Shown here: positions 54,903 to 64,000 of the stretch, piece by piece | How positions within the stretch are numbered: the first letter of the stretch is position 1 | Layout of the letters: each line of letters starts with the position of its first letter | Origin: Xylona heveae TC161 | Taxonomy: Eukaryota; Ascomycota; Xylonomycetes; Xylonales; Xylonaceae | NCBI RefSeq assembly: GCF_001619985.1 | Contig: NW_017264193.1 | Coordinates: 2,175,726-2,239,725 of the forward strand | Length of the DNA stretch: 64,000 nt | Direction of reading: 5' to 3' | Position numbers and translations under genes: made by a program | Notes under the pieces: model-generated | Told to the model about the DNA's origin: nothing | The model's database searches: none | Seen by the model: the letters and a program-made list of their open reading frames with translations, nothing else

Positions 54903-56393
54903 ATGGCGTCAGAGGTGACAGCGGAACAGATGCAGCAGAAGATTCAAGCTGCCCGGCGGGAGGCCGAGGGGCTCAAGGACCGCATCAAGCGCAAGAAGGA
55001 TGAGCTGGCGGATACAAGCCGTGAGTCTTCCCCTCTCAGCGTGAAGCTGTCAATGCAACCCGCGAAGCTTGTTAGCGGGGAGCTGTGCTTGCGAATGACA
55101 TTCGCCTTGCATGCTCTGCAATACAATTGCTGATTAAATAGCAAAACAGTCCGTCAGGTCGCCATGGAGAACACCGATAGCTTGCCACGCATTGGCATGA
55201 AGGTCCGCCGCACATTGAAGGGCCACCTGGCCAAGATCTATGCCATGCATTGGTCTACGGATAGGCGCCATCTTGTTTCGGCCTCTCAGGATGGCAAGCT
55301 CATTATCTGGGATGCCTACACCACGAATAAGGTCCACGCTATTCCTCTACGATCCTCCTGGGTCATGACTTGCGCCTACGCTCCGAGTGGAAACTACGTG
55401 GCCTGCGGTGGTCTCGACAACATTTGCTCCGTCTACAACCTCTCATCTCGCGAAGGCCCGACTCGTGTCGCGCGTGAGCTTTCCGGCCACTCTGGATACC
55501 TCTCCTGCTGTCGATTCATCAACGACCGCCGCATCCTGACTTCCTCGGGCGATATGACCTGTATGCTGTGGGATGTCGAGACGGGTAGCAAGGTGACCGA
55601 ATTTGCCGACCACCTCGGCGATGTCATGAGCATCAGCATCAACCCCACGAATCAGAACATTTTCGTTTCGGGTGCCTGCGATTCCTTTGCCAAGCTGTGG
55701 GATATTCGTACCGGCAAGGCGATCCAGACTTTTGCTGGCCACGAGTCGGATATCAACGCCATTCAATTCTTCCCAGACGGAAACGCGTTCGGCACCGGAT
55801 CCGATGATGCCTCCTGCAGATTATTCGACATCCGTGCAGACCGGGAACTGAACAACTACTCGGTATGTTTCTTTGATCCCCCATTGCCCAAGGTTGTGTA
55901 TCAAGTTTGCGCTAACGTTGCGTTCCACACCATCTAGAATGACCAAGTCCTCTGCGGTATCACCTCCGTCGCCTTCTCAGTCTCTGGTCGTCTGTTGTTT
56001 GCTGGTTATGATGACTTTGAATGCAAGGTATGTTTNNNNNNNNNNNNNNNNNNNNNNNNNNNNNNNNNNNNNNNNCACCATTTATCTGCATCTATCAAAT
56101 GCGGAGTTTTGCTTTGTGGACCTTTGCTCGCAGATGCGGTGTTTCTATGGACTTGACCGGAGAGCAATTGCTGACCAGTCGAAAAGGTTTGGGACGTTCT
56201 TCGAGGCGAGAAGGTTGGCTCCTTGACGGGCCACGACAACCGCGTCAGCTGTTTAGGTGTTAGCAATGACGGTATAAGCCTGTGCACTGGATCATGGGAT
56301 TCAATGGTAAGTGCTCAAGCCTCACATTCCTGCTCGGAGCATCTGCTAACTCTGTTGTCTTTTCTTCTCTAGCTTAAAATCTGGGCTTGGTAA
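54903..56393 (+). CDS. sfaD: Heterotrimeric G-protein beta subunit (SfaD/GPB1/Git5 type)
   Basis: Exons 54903-55020, 55150-55862, 55938-56027, 56187-56306 and 56373-56393 give 353 residues, the standard length. Gbeta forms a stable dimer with Ggamma, holds Galpha-GDP at the plasma membrane and signals to growth, sporulation and mating pathways. The N-terminal coiled coil for Ggamma is [20 protein letters not shown]. Seven WD40 repeats follow: [118 protein letters not shown], and the last ending GSWDSMLKIWAW. The 40-N gap lies wholly in intron 3, so the protein is complete. The acceptor for exon 4 (GAAAAG before VWDV) is weak but gives exact family sequence. Confidence 0.95.
56036..56075. other. 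Assembly gap (40 N) in Gbeta intron 3
   Basis: Forty undetermined bases. The flanks are the GTATGTTT donor side of intron 3 and a T/A-rich intron body. The true gap size may differ from 40. Confidence 1.
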
Positions 56394-59131
56394 TCCTATC
56401 ACAGCGCTTGAACCCCCTTCGTTCGCCGATATCCCTGTTGCGGGTCACGCTCATCAGGCTGTTTCGCCATATCAACACTCTGCGCACACATGTGAAGGAG
56501 GGAAGTGAATATAGAGTTTCGCCCAGAAAAAGTTTCTGTTTGACGCTGTTGAGGAGAGTACTCTGCCAGCCCAGATCGTCCAGGGGCCAGCTGCACGACT
56601 TTCCATGGCCGACACTATTTAATTTGCCATTTTCATGAAGCTGGAGTCTCGAATATCTCTCAAGTTTCTTTTTTTTCCCCTTGTTTTTTTCCCTTTCCGG
56701 AATGATCTGGGTTGCGCGTTCCGGCGGTGTTTTTGCCTTGTTCATCTCTTCTTATATCCGTGTGGAAGGCGGTCCTTTGAGACTGACTCTCCCCCAGGGC
56801 CGCATCTTGTCTTCGCCCCTGGAGTGTTTTATCTGACTTCTTTGTACGCGCTTAACCCTGGCTTCTTCATCTACCATTTACTCTTTATTTCTCTTCTTGT
56901 CGAGTTCTGCTGCCACGCTGGTGAGCTTATTCGCACCTTTCACGCCTGAACCGGGCAGGCACTGTATTTGGATTTTGCTTCTCCTGGTAACCTCTCCCAG
57001 GTCCTGTCTCATAAAGCCCAATGGAGGGGAAACGTTTATCTGTGCACATTTGTGGATAGATGTAGTATTTCTTTTCTTTTCTTTTCTATTCTTTCTAATT
57101 GAGAAATATTATAACACTATCATGTCTAAATCTTTACTGTTGACACTTTGCCTTGAACTGTGTTTGACTGAGCTCCTGACCGATCTACTTGTCCGAATAT
57201 AATTTGCAATTATGATGGCTGCGCATCAAAAAAAAAAAAATAATGGCAGCAAACCTCAGGTGGAAGCTAAAGCAAACAAACCTTATTTCATTAAGAAAGT
57301 CTTTTCCTGTTTTGTAAAGAACTTTCGAATTAAGTTATGCCCAAGGATTCGCTCAATCGATGAATGAGCTCAAGGAGTTGATCGCTGAGAGACCTGGTTA
57401 TGTAAGACACATTTCCGCCCGGGCCGCAAACCGAACCCTTGGAAAGGGGGGACTGCTTTGTTTCAGGCTGTGTCTTGGCCTTACACGCTAAGCTGTTTCA
57501 GGCGTGCCTGGCAGGCAAGTAAAGGAGATACGGCACGCGTTCCGATCAGGCCGCCTCATAATGTCTAAGCCACTTTTCTCCGAGCAAAGGAGGTATCTAC
57601 AGCTTTCGGAACATATCTGTCTTTGCTTGTCTGGACTTGAAAAAGCAATTGTTGTCCAAAAACTCTGTATCTGTCCATGTTGTCCGCGTGCGTTTGGGCA
57701 GCAGCTTAATTCTTTGATGCAGCTCTTTGCTGCAGGGACTTTTAGAAGCTAACACTACTTGATTCGGCAATGAGCTCCAAGGAAACGAATATGTCTGGCA
57801 AGGCATTCAGGGTTTCCAAGTAAAGTCGGCGAGGTACGGAGCTAGAGAGGACAGAAATAACTGTCAGAGCGCACTATAGAGCTAGTAGTCTCCATTCTGC
57901 TGCGTGTTTGGCCAAGGGAAACACGAGCTGACTTGATTCGGTAATTTGATGCATTGTCCATTCTCTCTTCCCCATAAAAGGGTCTAAGATGAGATGTGTC
58001 CATGGGTATGATGAAATGAAGTGATCAACAGGAGTTCTTGTATGCCGATCAGGGTTCGCTGAATGACTCGATGCAGTAATAATTCCTCCATTGGAAAGCA
58101 CATACGAGGCTAAATATCGCTTGAAATGCAAATTACACAAAGTGATGGATGATGGTCCAGCTAATTTGAGGAAAAAGGGACAATCCACACAGCTCGGCCC
58201 CCACAGCGAACACTGTTGATACTACGGTAGAGTACATGGAGGGGCCAGGTGGCTTTCCCTTCAGGGGCAGGAAACTTGGTTTAGCGAGATGCATCATGAC
58301 TGTTGCAGAATTGGCTGTTTCGGAATTTTTGGGCGCCGCATGCTGACCCTGGCGTTCTGGACAGAGCAGACGTGACGTTTACCCTTTCTGCCCATTGCTT
58401 CTTCCTCATTCTTCATTATTGCCCGTCATTCTCAGCTCCTTTTCTTTTGCCCCCCAAAATTGCCAATTGTGTCCTCACGGCTGCTTATCTCTTCGTGACG
58501 TTTCGACAGCTCATAAGCTACGAATCAATTCCTTTTTCTACATTCTTCTTCAAGAATTGATATAGCAAGCTCTAAGGAGTTGTTTTCCTCGTGCCTGGAC
58601 CAAACGTCAAATTATCTGACGGGCTCTTACGACAAGGCACTACAAGATCCTTTGGTGCTAGGGCATGATCGACATCAGATTTCTCCACATCTGACCGTCA
58701 AAGCCCCCGAATTTTATCCCTGCTTTGCACCTCATCCGACACGCACATCCCAGTGTTCATCTGAAGAAGCTCCACTCGCCAGCTGCCCTGAAACTGGTTT
58801 GCAAACGATCTCCTAGCTATTCAAGCAGGCACATCGTGCAGACGACGTCCCTGCATTTCTTGCAAGGTTGCCTGACCTGCGAGCCTTGAAGCTGACTCGC
58901 AGCACCGAGCACGAGACTTGACGAACTCTGACAACGTCAGCTTTTCACCACCTCCTAGCACATTAGTCTTTTCTTTAGCATCATATTCTACCCCGGACCT
59001 AAAAAAAGGCTGTCCCTATTCCAAGTTCACACAGACGTCAAACACGCGACTCCACACACCTGCCCTTTCCCCTGTTCTTCACAGATCTTGTATAAAATCT
59101 TGTTCTGCACGCCCCTCTTCCTCTGTTCACC
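56394..59131. other. Intergenic region, 2.7 kb, between Gbeta and phosducin-like gene
   Basis: No gene I can support. The first 700 bases are T rich and probably include a long Gbeta 3' UTR; an A run lies at 57229-57240. The last 250 bases before the next ATG are C+T rich, like a fungal core promoter and leader. Open frames are short and without recognisable content. No tRNA or other RNA seen. Confidence 0.5.
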
Positions 59132-60149
59132 ATGTCTGCAGCCGAAAACGAAGCCGCAGCTCTCTTTAACAACTCGGGAGAAAAGCTCTCGACTCATCCT
59201 GAAGACGCTGGATACGAGTCATCCGGATCAGAACCTTCTTCGGACAAGCACGAACACGACTACAACGACGAAGATCTTCCGCCCGACTCAAAAATGGGCA
59301 GCGCCAGATTCCAACTCCCTTCCAAACAGTTCAATGCCAACACTGGCCCCAAGGGTGTCATCAGTGATGCCCAGGCTTTCGAGCAGGCTAAGCGCAGCAA
59401 GATCCGGATGCCTACCATGGCAAAGTTCCGGAACCAGCCTTTTGAAACATCCCGAACCACCATCACTGCGGCCACGTCGGACAAGGGAAGCGAGGATGAG
59501 TCCATGGACGAGGACGAAGAGGAATTCATGCGCTCGTGGCGTGAAAAACGGCTGAACGAGATTCGCTCCGGCTCGAACGAACGGAGCACGAGGCGATTGA
59601 GCCCCAGCAAGCGGAGATTTGGCTCCTTGGATGCCGTCGATGCCGATGGATACCTTGATGCGGTTGAGAAGATTTCGCAAAGCACCGTCGTTGCCGTGTG
59701 TATATATGACGATCAGGTATTTTCTTTTTCAATATCCACCTCTCTGTTCCCAAGGCCTTTTTTTTTTTCTCTCTGAGGAGATTTTGGTTTCAATTGAATT
59801 ATATAGCTAATCATTATCACAGTCTGAGGTCAGTGGTCTTGTTGAAGACTGCTTGATGAACCTGGCACGCAAGCACGACACAACTCGGTTTATAAAACTT
59901 CACTACGAAGAAGCCGAGATGGATCCCATCTCGGTCCCAGCTGTGCTCGCGTACCACAATGGCGAGCTCTTTGCCAATCTCGTATCAATTATTGACGAGA
60001 TCCCTGCCGATAGAGCCCTCAGCCCTTCTAGCCTCGAGGGCGTTTTGCGAAGGTGAGATATACTGCCCAAACTCTTCAATTGCTACGGATAGACTCTCAA
60101 GGAACATTGGCTGACTCTTATTTCCCATGACAGACATAATGTAGTATAG
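59132..60149 (+). CDS. Phosducin-like protein (PhLP; PhnA/Bdm1 type), Gbeta-gamma assembly chaperone
   Basis: Exons 59132-59716, 59823-60052 and 60134-60149 give 276 residues. Phosducin-like proteins work with the CCT chaperonin to release newly folded Gbeta so it can pair with Ggamma; in moulds, loss mimics loss of Gbeta. The N-terminal half is acidic and contains the Gbeta-binding helix region with NTGPKGVISDAQAFEQAKRS, a close match to the phosducin motif 'TGPKGVINDWRxFK'. Next come EEEFMRSWREKRLNEI and a basic RRLSPSKRRFGSLD. The thioredoxin-like C-terminal domain starts at VDADGYLDAVEKISQSTVVAV and continues with ARKHDTTRFIKLHYEE and DPISVPAVLAYHNGELFANL. There is no redox CxxC, as expected. 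The last exon encodes only five residues. It sits 2.7 kb downstream of the Gbeta gene on the same strand. Confidence 0.93.
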
Positions 60150-60613
60150 CACTCAACAAGTCCTGTACCTTTACCCGCATCTAGACTCATCATGTGGCGC
60201 TTACGGCGTTTTTGGTTCATGCCCAACTCCACGGCATTCGTTTCCTTGGGAGGGGGATTTGGGGGATTAGACGGTTGGGAAATGCATATTCAGCGGAATG
60301 TCCCCACATTATTTCTTTTCTTTTCTTTTTCAAGTTTATATACTTTTAATCTTGGTCTACGACTTAGCTACGCCATACTACAAGACCATTTCTTTCGTTC
60401 AAATGTCCAAAAATATGATTCCTGATATACTATGTGTCCCAATTTCGCGTCCTTTCCTGCTTTTCGGGAATAGGGGTTGTGCTTTGTGATTCGCAAACTG
60501 AAGCAGCATGCTGACTAAAAAACAGACGCTTGAGCTAAGTTATGACAGAGATGCTTATGCAAATGCATTAGAGGTGCTGCTACTTCTGTACAAAAGTACA
60601 CTTGATCTAATCT
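60150..60613. other. Convergent 3' intergenic region
   Basis: About 460 A+T-rich bases between the phosducin-like and acetoacetyl-CoA synthetase stop codons. No gene supported. Confidence 0.6.
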
Positions 60614-62961
60614 CTACGGATGATCAGCTGTCCACTGTCGATACCAGTCCAGACACTCTGCGTTTGCGACAGAGGCGGACGTCTTGACGTTCATGCCGCA
60701 TAAAATCTGCTTAACTGCTACTTCGACCCTAGAAAGTGTTGTCAATGACCAAAAATTTCAAGAAAGAACCAGTATGAAACAAAGGGGACTTACTTTTTCC
60801 CATTCGTGGTGACTGGAATCTCTTCACATTCATCCACGACAGCGGGCACATGTCTGGCGCTCAGCTCCCTTCTAATCACATCTTTAATCTGCTTTTCCAA
60901 ATCCCTGCTGAATGTCTGTCCGTCGACCATTTTCAAAAACATGACCACCGTCTCATCGGTGTCCGTCTCGCGTCGGCGGCCAATGCACAGCGCATCGGCG
61001 ACCTGGAGCGGGAAATGTTGGAGGACAAGATTATACAGCTCTGCGCTGCCAAACCGGACCCCCGCGGGCTTGAGAATGCCATCACTGCGGCCAAGCATAA
61101 TCAACCCGCCTGTTGCGGGGTCGATGCGGATAAAGTCCCCGTGGTGCCATATCGGCCAGTCTTCTTTTCCCGCTCGAGCTAAGCCCGAAAAGTGCTCAAA
61201 ATAACTCCGTCGGTAGAGGTCCGCGCCCTGGGGACCCCAGAATTGGACAGGTTGACAGGGGAAAGGGCGAGTGCATACGAGATCGCCAGGCTCGCCCGTC
61301 TGCGAGACGTTTTGGCCCTGATAATCCCAGGCTTCAACGGCCATTCCGAGCCCTATCACTTGGATTTCGCCTGCGTATACTGGATTCAGCGACGAGGGGG
61401 CGCCGAACAGGGAAATAATGTCCGTGCCTCCGGTGATAGAGCCCAGGTTGATGTCCGGCCCAAATGCACGATACACGTATTCAAACGTCGACGGAGCGAG
61501 GGGACTGCCTGTGCTGTAAATTGCGCGAAGCTGGCGCATGGGCACTTGCGCCGCCTTGGGCAGTATCTGCTTTTGCTCGAGCATGGAGAGGTATTTGGCC
61601 GACGTGCCAAAATGCGTGATTCCTAGTTCTTCAATTAGTCGCGGCATGGCCATTTCGCCGCTGCCTTGCTTGTCCAGCGGCCGGAAGGGGGACCCGTCGT
61701 ACAGCACAATGGTCGCCCCGCTGCCCAGCGCGGAGATGAGCCAGTGCCACATCATCCATGTGCATGTCGTAAAGTAGAAGAGCTTGTCGCCGGGCTTGAT
61801 GTCGCAGTGGATAGCGTGCTCTTTTTTGTGCTGGATTATGGTCCCGATTGCCCCGTGCACAATGCATTTCGGTTGCCCTGTTGTTCCGGATGAATATAGT
61901 ATATACACGGGGTGATTTGGATCCAGTTGCTCAAAATGAGGGGTCTTGTCTTCGCCTTTTTCTGAAGCCGATGCAAGAAAGTCGTCCAATGTGTATGCTT
62001 TGCCGTTGCTGCTAACGGGCTTTACCCGCTCCAAGTCTATCGGGTGACTTGATACAGTTTTGATAATGACGGCCGTTGTCAAGTTGGGAAGTTCTTCCAC
62101 AACCCGCTGTACCTTGTCTAGCACGTCATGCACTTTGCCATTGTAAATCACGGCATTGTCTGCAAATAATATTGCGGGTTTGATCTGCCGGAGCCGTTCC
62201 AGAATCGCATGCACGCCCGTATCTGGCGAGACGCCCGTCCAGATGGCCCCAACGGCCGTGGCTCCCAGCATGGCAACCACCGCGTTTGTGTGGTTGGCTA
62301 GGCATCCTGCTACCCTGTCTCCAGGTCGAATGCCTACGCTGCGCATCACCGCCGCGCATTGCGCCACCCGCTCCCGCAGTTGTTTCCAGGTTACTTCCTC
62401 CCGGGATTCCTCGGTGGCGGCGACTATCGCAATGGAGTCTTCATCGATTGGGTATTTGGGGTACAGCAAGTTTTCTGCAAAGTTCAGCCGAGCTCCGGCG
62501 AAAAATGGCGGGGGCGGGAACATGGGTGCATCTTCATCTAGGACCTGGCACGGTGGGCATGTTATCGTTTGTTTACTTTTCAAATCGAGTGTGATATTGT
62601 AGTTTTGCAAGCATCATGCTAGTACTCACTAGAAGGAGAAATCCGCTTGAGGAAACAAGGCATGTGAAATTTTTGATGTGGATGGTATACTTACATTGCT
62701 GTAAGATTGTGAGGACCGAATTCCCGTATAGTCCCACACTTCGGCCCAGAAGAATGCTAGGTTATTGATGCTCCATTTATGTAGATCACGATATGAAGGG
62801 AGTAGGACATCGTATTTTTCTTCAATCTTGCGCTTGAATTCATAAAGAGAGGTCTTTTCGGGGCAAGAATGTCTCCATAATTCTCGTGGTGGTGGGGCAT
62901 GCGTCTGTTGTTCTTCTAGCCGGGCTGCTGAAGCAGCTCCGAGCTCATGCGGAGGTTGCAT
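60614..62961 (-). CDS. Acetoacetyl-CoA synthetase (AACS)
   Basis: Exons (leftward) 62961-62695, 62544-60794 and 60728-60614 give 710 residues. The cytosolic enzyme activates acetoacetate with ATP and CoA, feeding ketone-body or Leu/Tyr-derived carbon into sterol and lipid synthesis. The N-terminal ACAS-type region includes PSYRDLHKWSINNLAFFWAE and MFPPPPFFAGARLNFAENLL. The AMP-binding P-loop is YILYSSGTTGQPKCIVHGA, followed by TTCTWMMWHWLISALGSGAT, SLGSITGGTDIISLF-type A5 motif (GSITGGTDIISLFG), GDFIRIDPATGGLIMLGRSD and ILKPAGVRFGSAELYN. The acyl-adenylate Lys is in VTTNGKKVEVAVKQIL near the C-terminus. The FFAGARLNFAEN and long C-terminal extension favour AACS over acetyl-CoA synthetase. The ATG at 62961 (MQPPHELG) gives an N-terminus of normal length. 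Confidence 0.95.
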
Positions 62962-64000
62962 TGCAGTAGTGATTCTCAAACACGATGGGAAGAACGTTTG
63001 AGAGATATTTTCAAAGGATTGCTATTTCATTATGATATAGTATCAAAAAAGATAAGTTTTCAATTTGCTCATGATACGGTTGGTTTCATTCATATTAGGG
63101 GTCATCGGTGTGCGAAAGGATCCCCCCCCAAGCTGTTTCTACTCCTTCGGGGTTCGGAAATCCGCGGCAAGCTCGCAGGTATTTCTGTAGCAAATCTGGG
63201 GTCGGACCAGTGCATGGACCTCGGTACTTTTGGTATTTAGCTGTCCAACGGTATAATGCTCCCACGAAAAGTCAAGGACGGGCAAGGGCCACATAAATGA
63301 GTTTTTAATGCATTGACTTGACGATATTTTTATGGGTTTATCTATCCTCGCTACTATTGTATCGGAAAAAGATGTGGGTTTTGGTAGAGCGGATAGATTG
63401 GGACCATAGACATGGGCTCTGCCAACACAGTGTGGCCCAGCCCTCGCTCGCACGCACGCACGCACGCACGCATGGTAGTGACCAGTCGTCGGCCTGTGCC
63501 TGGAATTGATAAAGGGAAACGAGGCGTGATGCATGCATCCATGCATTTTGCCCTAACAAAATAGACGGCGTGGATAGCCGGAGGAATGATAGTGACGTCA
63601 GGACAGCATGGGTCCAAAGTACGCTATTCAGCGCCGATTGCAACGACTGCAGTTACTGTAGCGAAACAGAGGAGATGAATTGTCCTATATAACCTTGCAC
63701 AACTTGAAAACAAGGTAAATAACAAGTGGAGTCGTCACAGGTAGAATTGGCCGTTGCGGGTTTTACCTGCATGAATAAGTTTATGCAAAAGGCTTAGAGT
63801 GCAAGTAAACGGCCCGGCTGAATCAGATGATGACAGGTTTAGTAAGGAGCCGTTCCCCAAGAGATGGGGGATTAGAGCAGCAGAGTTCAGCGACGTTGGA
63901 AGATTACGGCAGCGATTGTGATGCAGTTGAGTTAGCGTGCAGAGTGTCCCCTCGATCTGACCAATTGCTTATTGGACCGTGTTCTTGCTCAACTCAAAAG
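62962..64000. other. Intergenic region to window end
   Basis: About 1 kb with the AACS promoter on its left side. It contains a short (ACGC)n repeat and no supported gene. Open frames around 63,140-63,640 are by-products of the repeat. The next gene, if any begins here, is not recognisable. Confidence 0.5.
63449..63472. repeat. (ACGC)n microsatellite
   Basis: Five to six units of CACG/ACGC, ending in ATGG. Likely length-variable. Confidence 0.9.

Noticed and set aside
1-64000. Transposons, virus-derived elements, CRISPR arrays, biosynthetic gene cluster
   Set aside because: No transposase, reverse transcriptase, integrase or capsid-like frames, no long terminal or inverted repeats, and no polyketide/peptide synthase or P450 genes were found.

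Overview
The window looks like nuclear chromosomal DNA of a filamentous ascomycete (Pezizomycotina). Gene content and protein style suggest Eurotiomycetes, possibly Onygenales; the class is my inference and the order is a guess. The evidence is short introns (mostly 45-80 nt with GTRNGT donors and CTRAC-like branch sites), dense genes on both strands, and single-copy housekeeping genes typical of moulds. I see no transposon, virus-like element, rRNA, tRNA or CRISPR array. Gene models below were built by hand from reading frames plus splice signals.

Layout, left to right. 1-11 kb: 5' part of an HSBP1-like gene (-), EBP2 (+), a Raf2/RFTS-domain heterochromatin protein (-), PUS4 tRNA pseudouridine synthase (+), and a SLC35F/Thi74-like transporter (-). 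11-25 kb: YPT7/Rab7 (-), a large alpha/beta-hydrolase (-), SPB1 (+), DOT1 (+), ATG16 (-), JMJD7-like hydroxylase (+). 25-40 kb: IRS4 EH-domain protein (-), DNA ligase IV (+), PHS1 dehydratase (-), a RING/SIM protein (-), PRP19 (-), a DUF4604 protein (-). 40-50 kb: a KRE2/MNT1-family mannosyltransferase (+), an unrecognised 871-residue membrane protein (+), RanBP1/YRB1 (+), YAF9 (+). 50-64 kb: an ADAL-type deaminase (-), the G-protein beta subunit (+), a phosducin-like protein (+), acetoacetyl-CoA synthetase (-). The Gbeta gene carries a 40-N assembly gap in its third intron.

Recurring themes are ribosome and tRNA maturation (EBP2, SPB1, PUS4), chromatin (RFTS protein, DOT1, YAF9, possibly IRS4) and membrane traffic or autophagy (YPT7, ATG16). 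They are mostly scattered singletons rather than a cluster. The one neighbour pair with a direct known functional link is Gbeta followed on the same strand by a phosducin-like protein, the family that chaperones Gbeta-gamma assembly.

The most unusual observations are: a YPT7 intron that appears to begin with GA instead of GT and whose retention would leave the frame open; the unrecognised single-TM protein at 43.9-46.5 kb; the RFTS-domain protein; a hydrolase with Cys in place of the first Gly of its nucleophile elbow; and several perfect inverted repeats in promoters.
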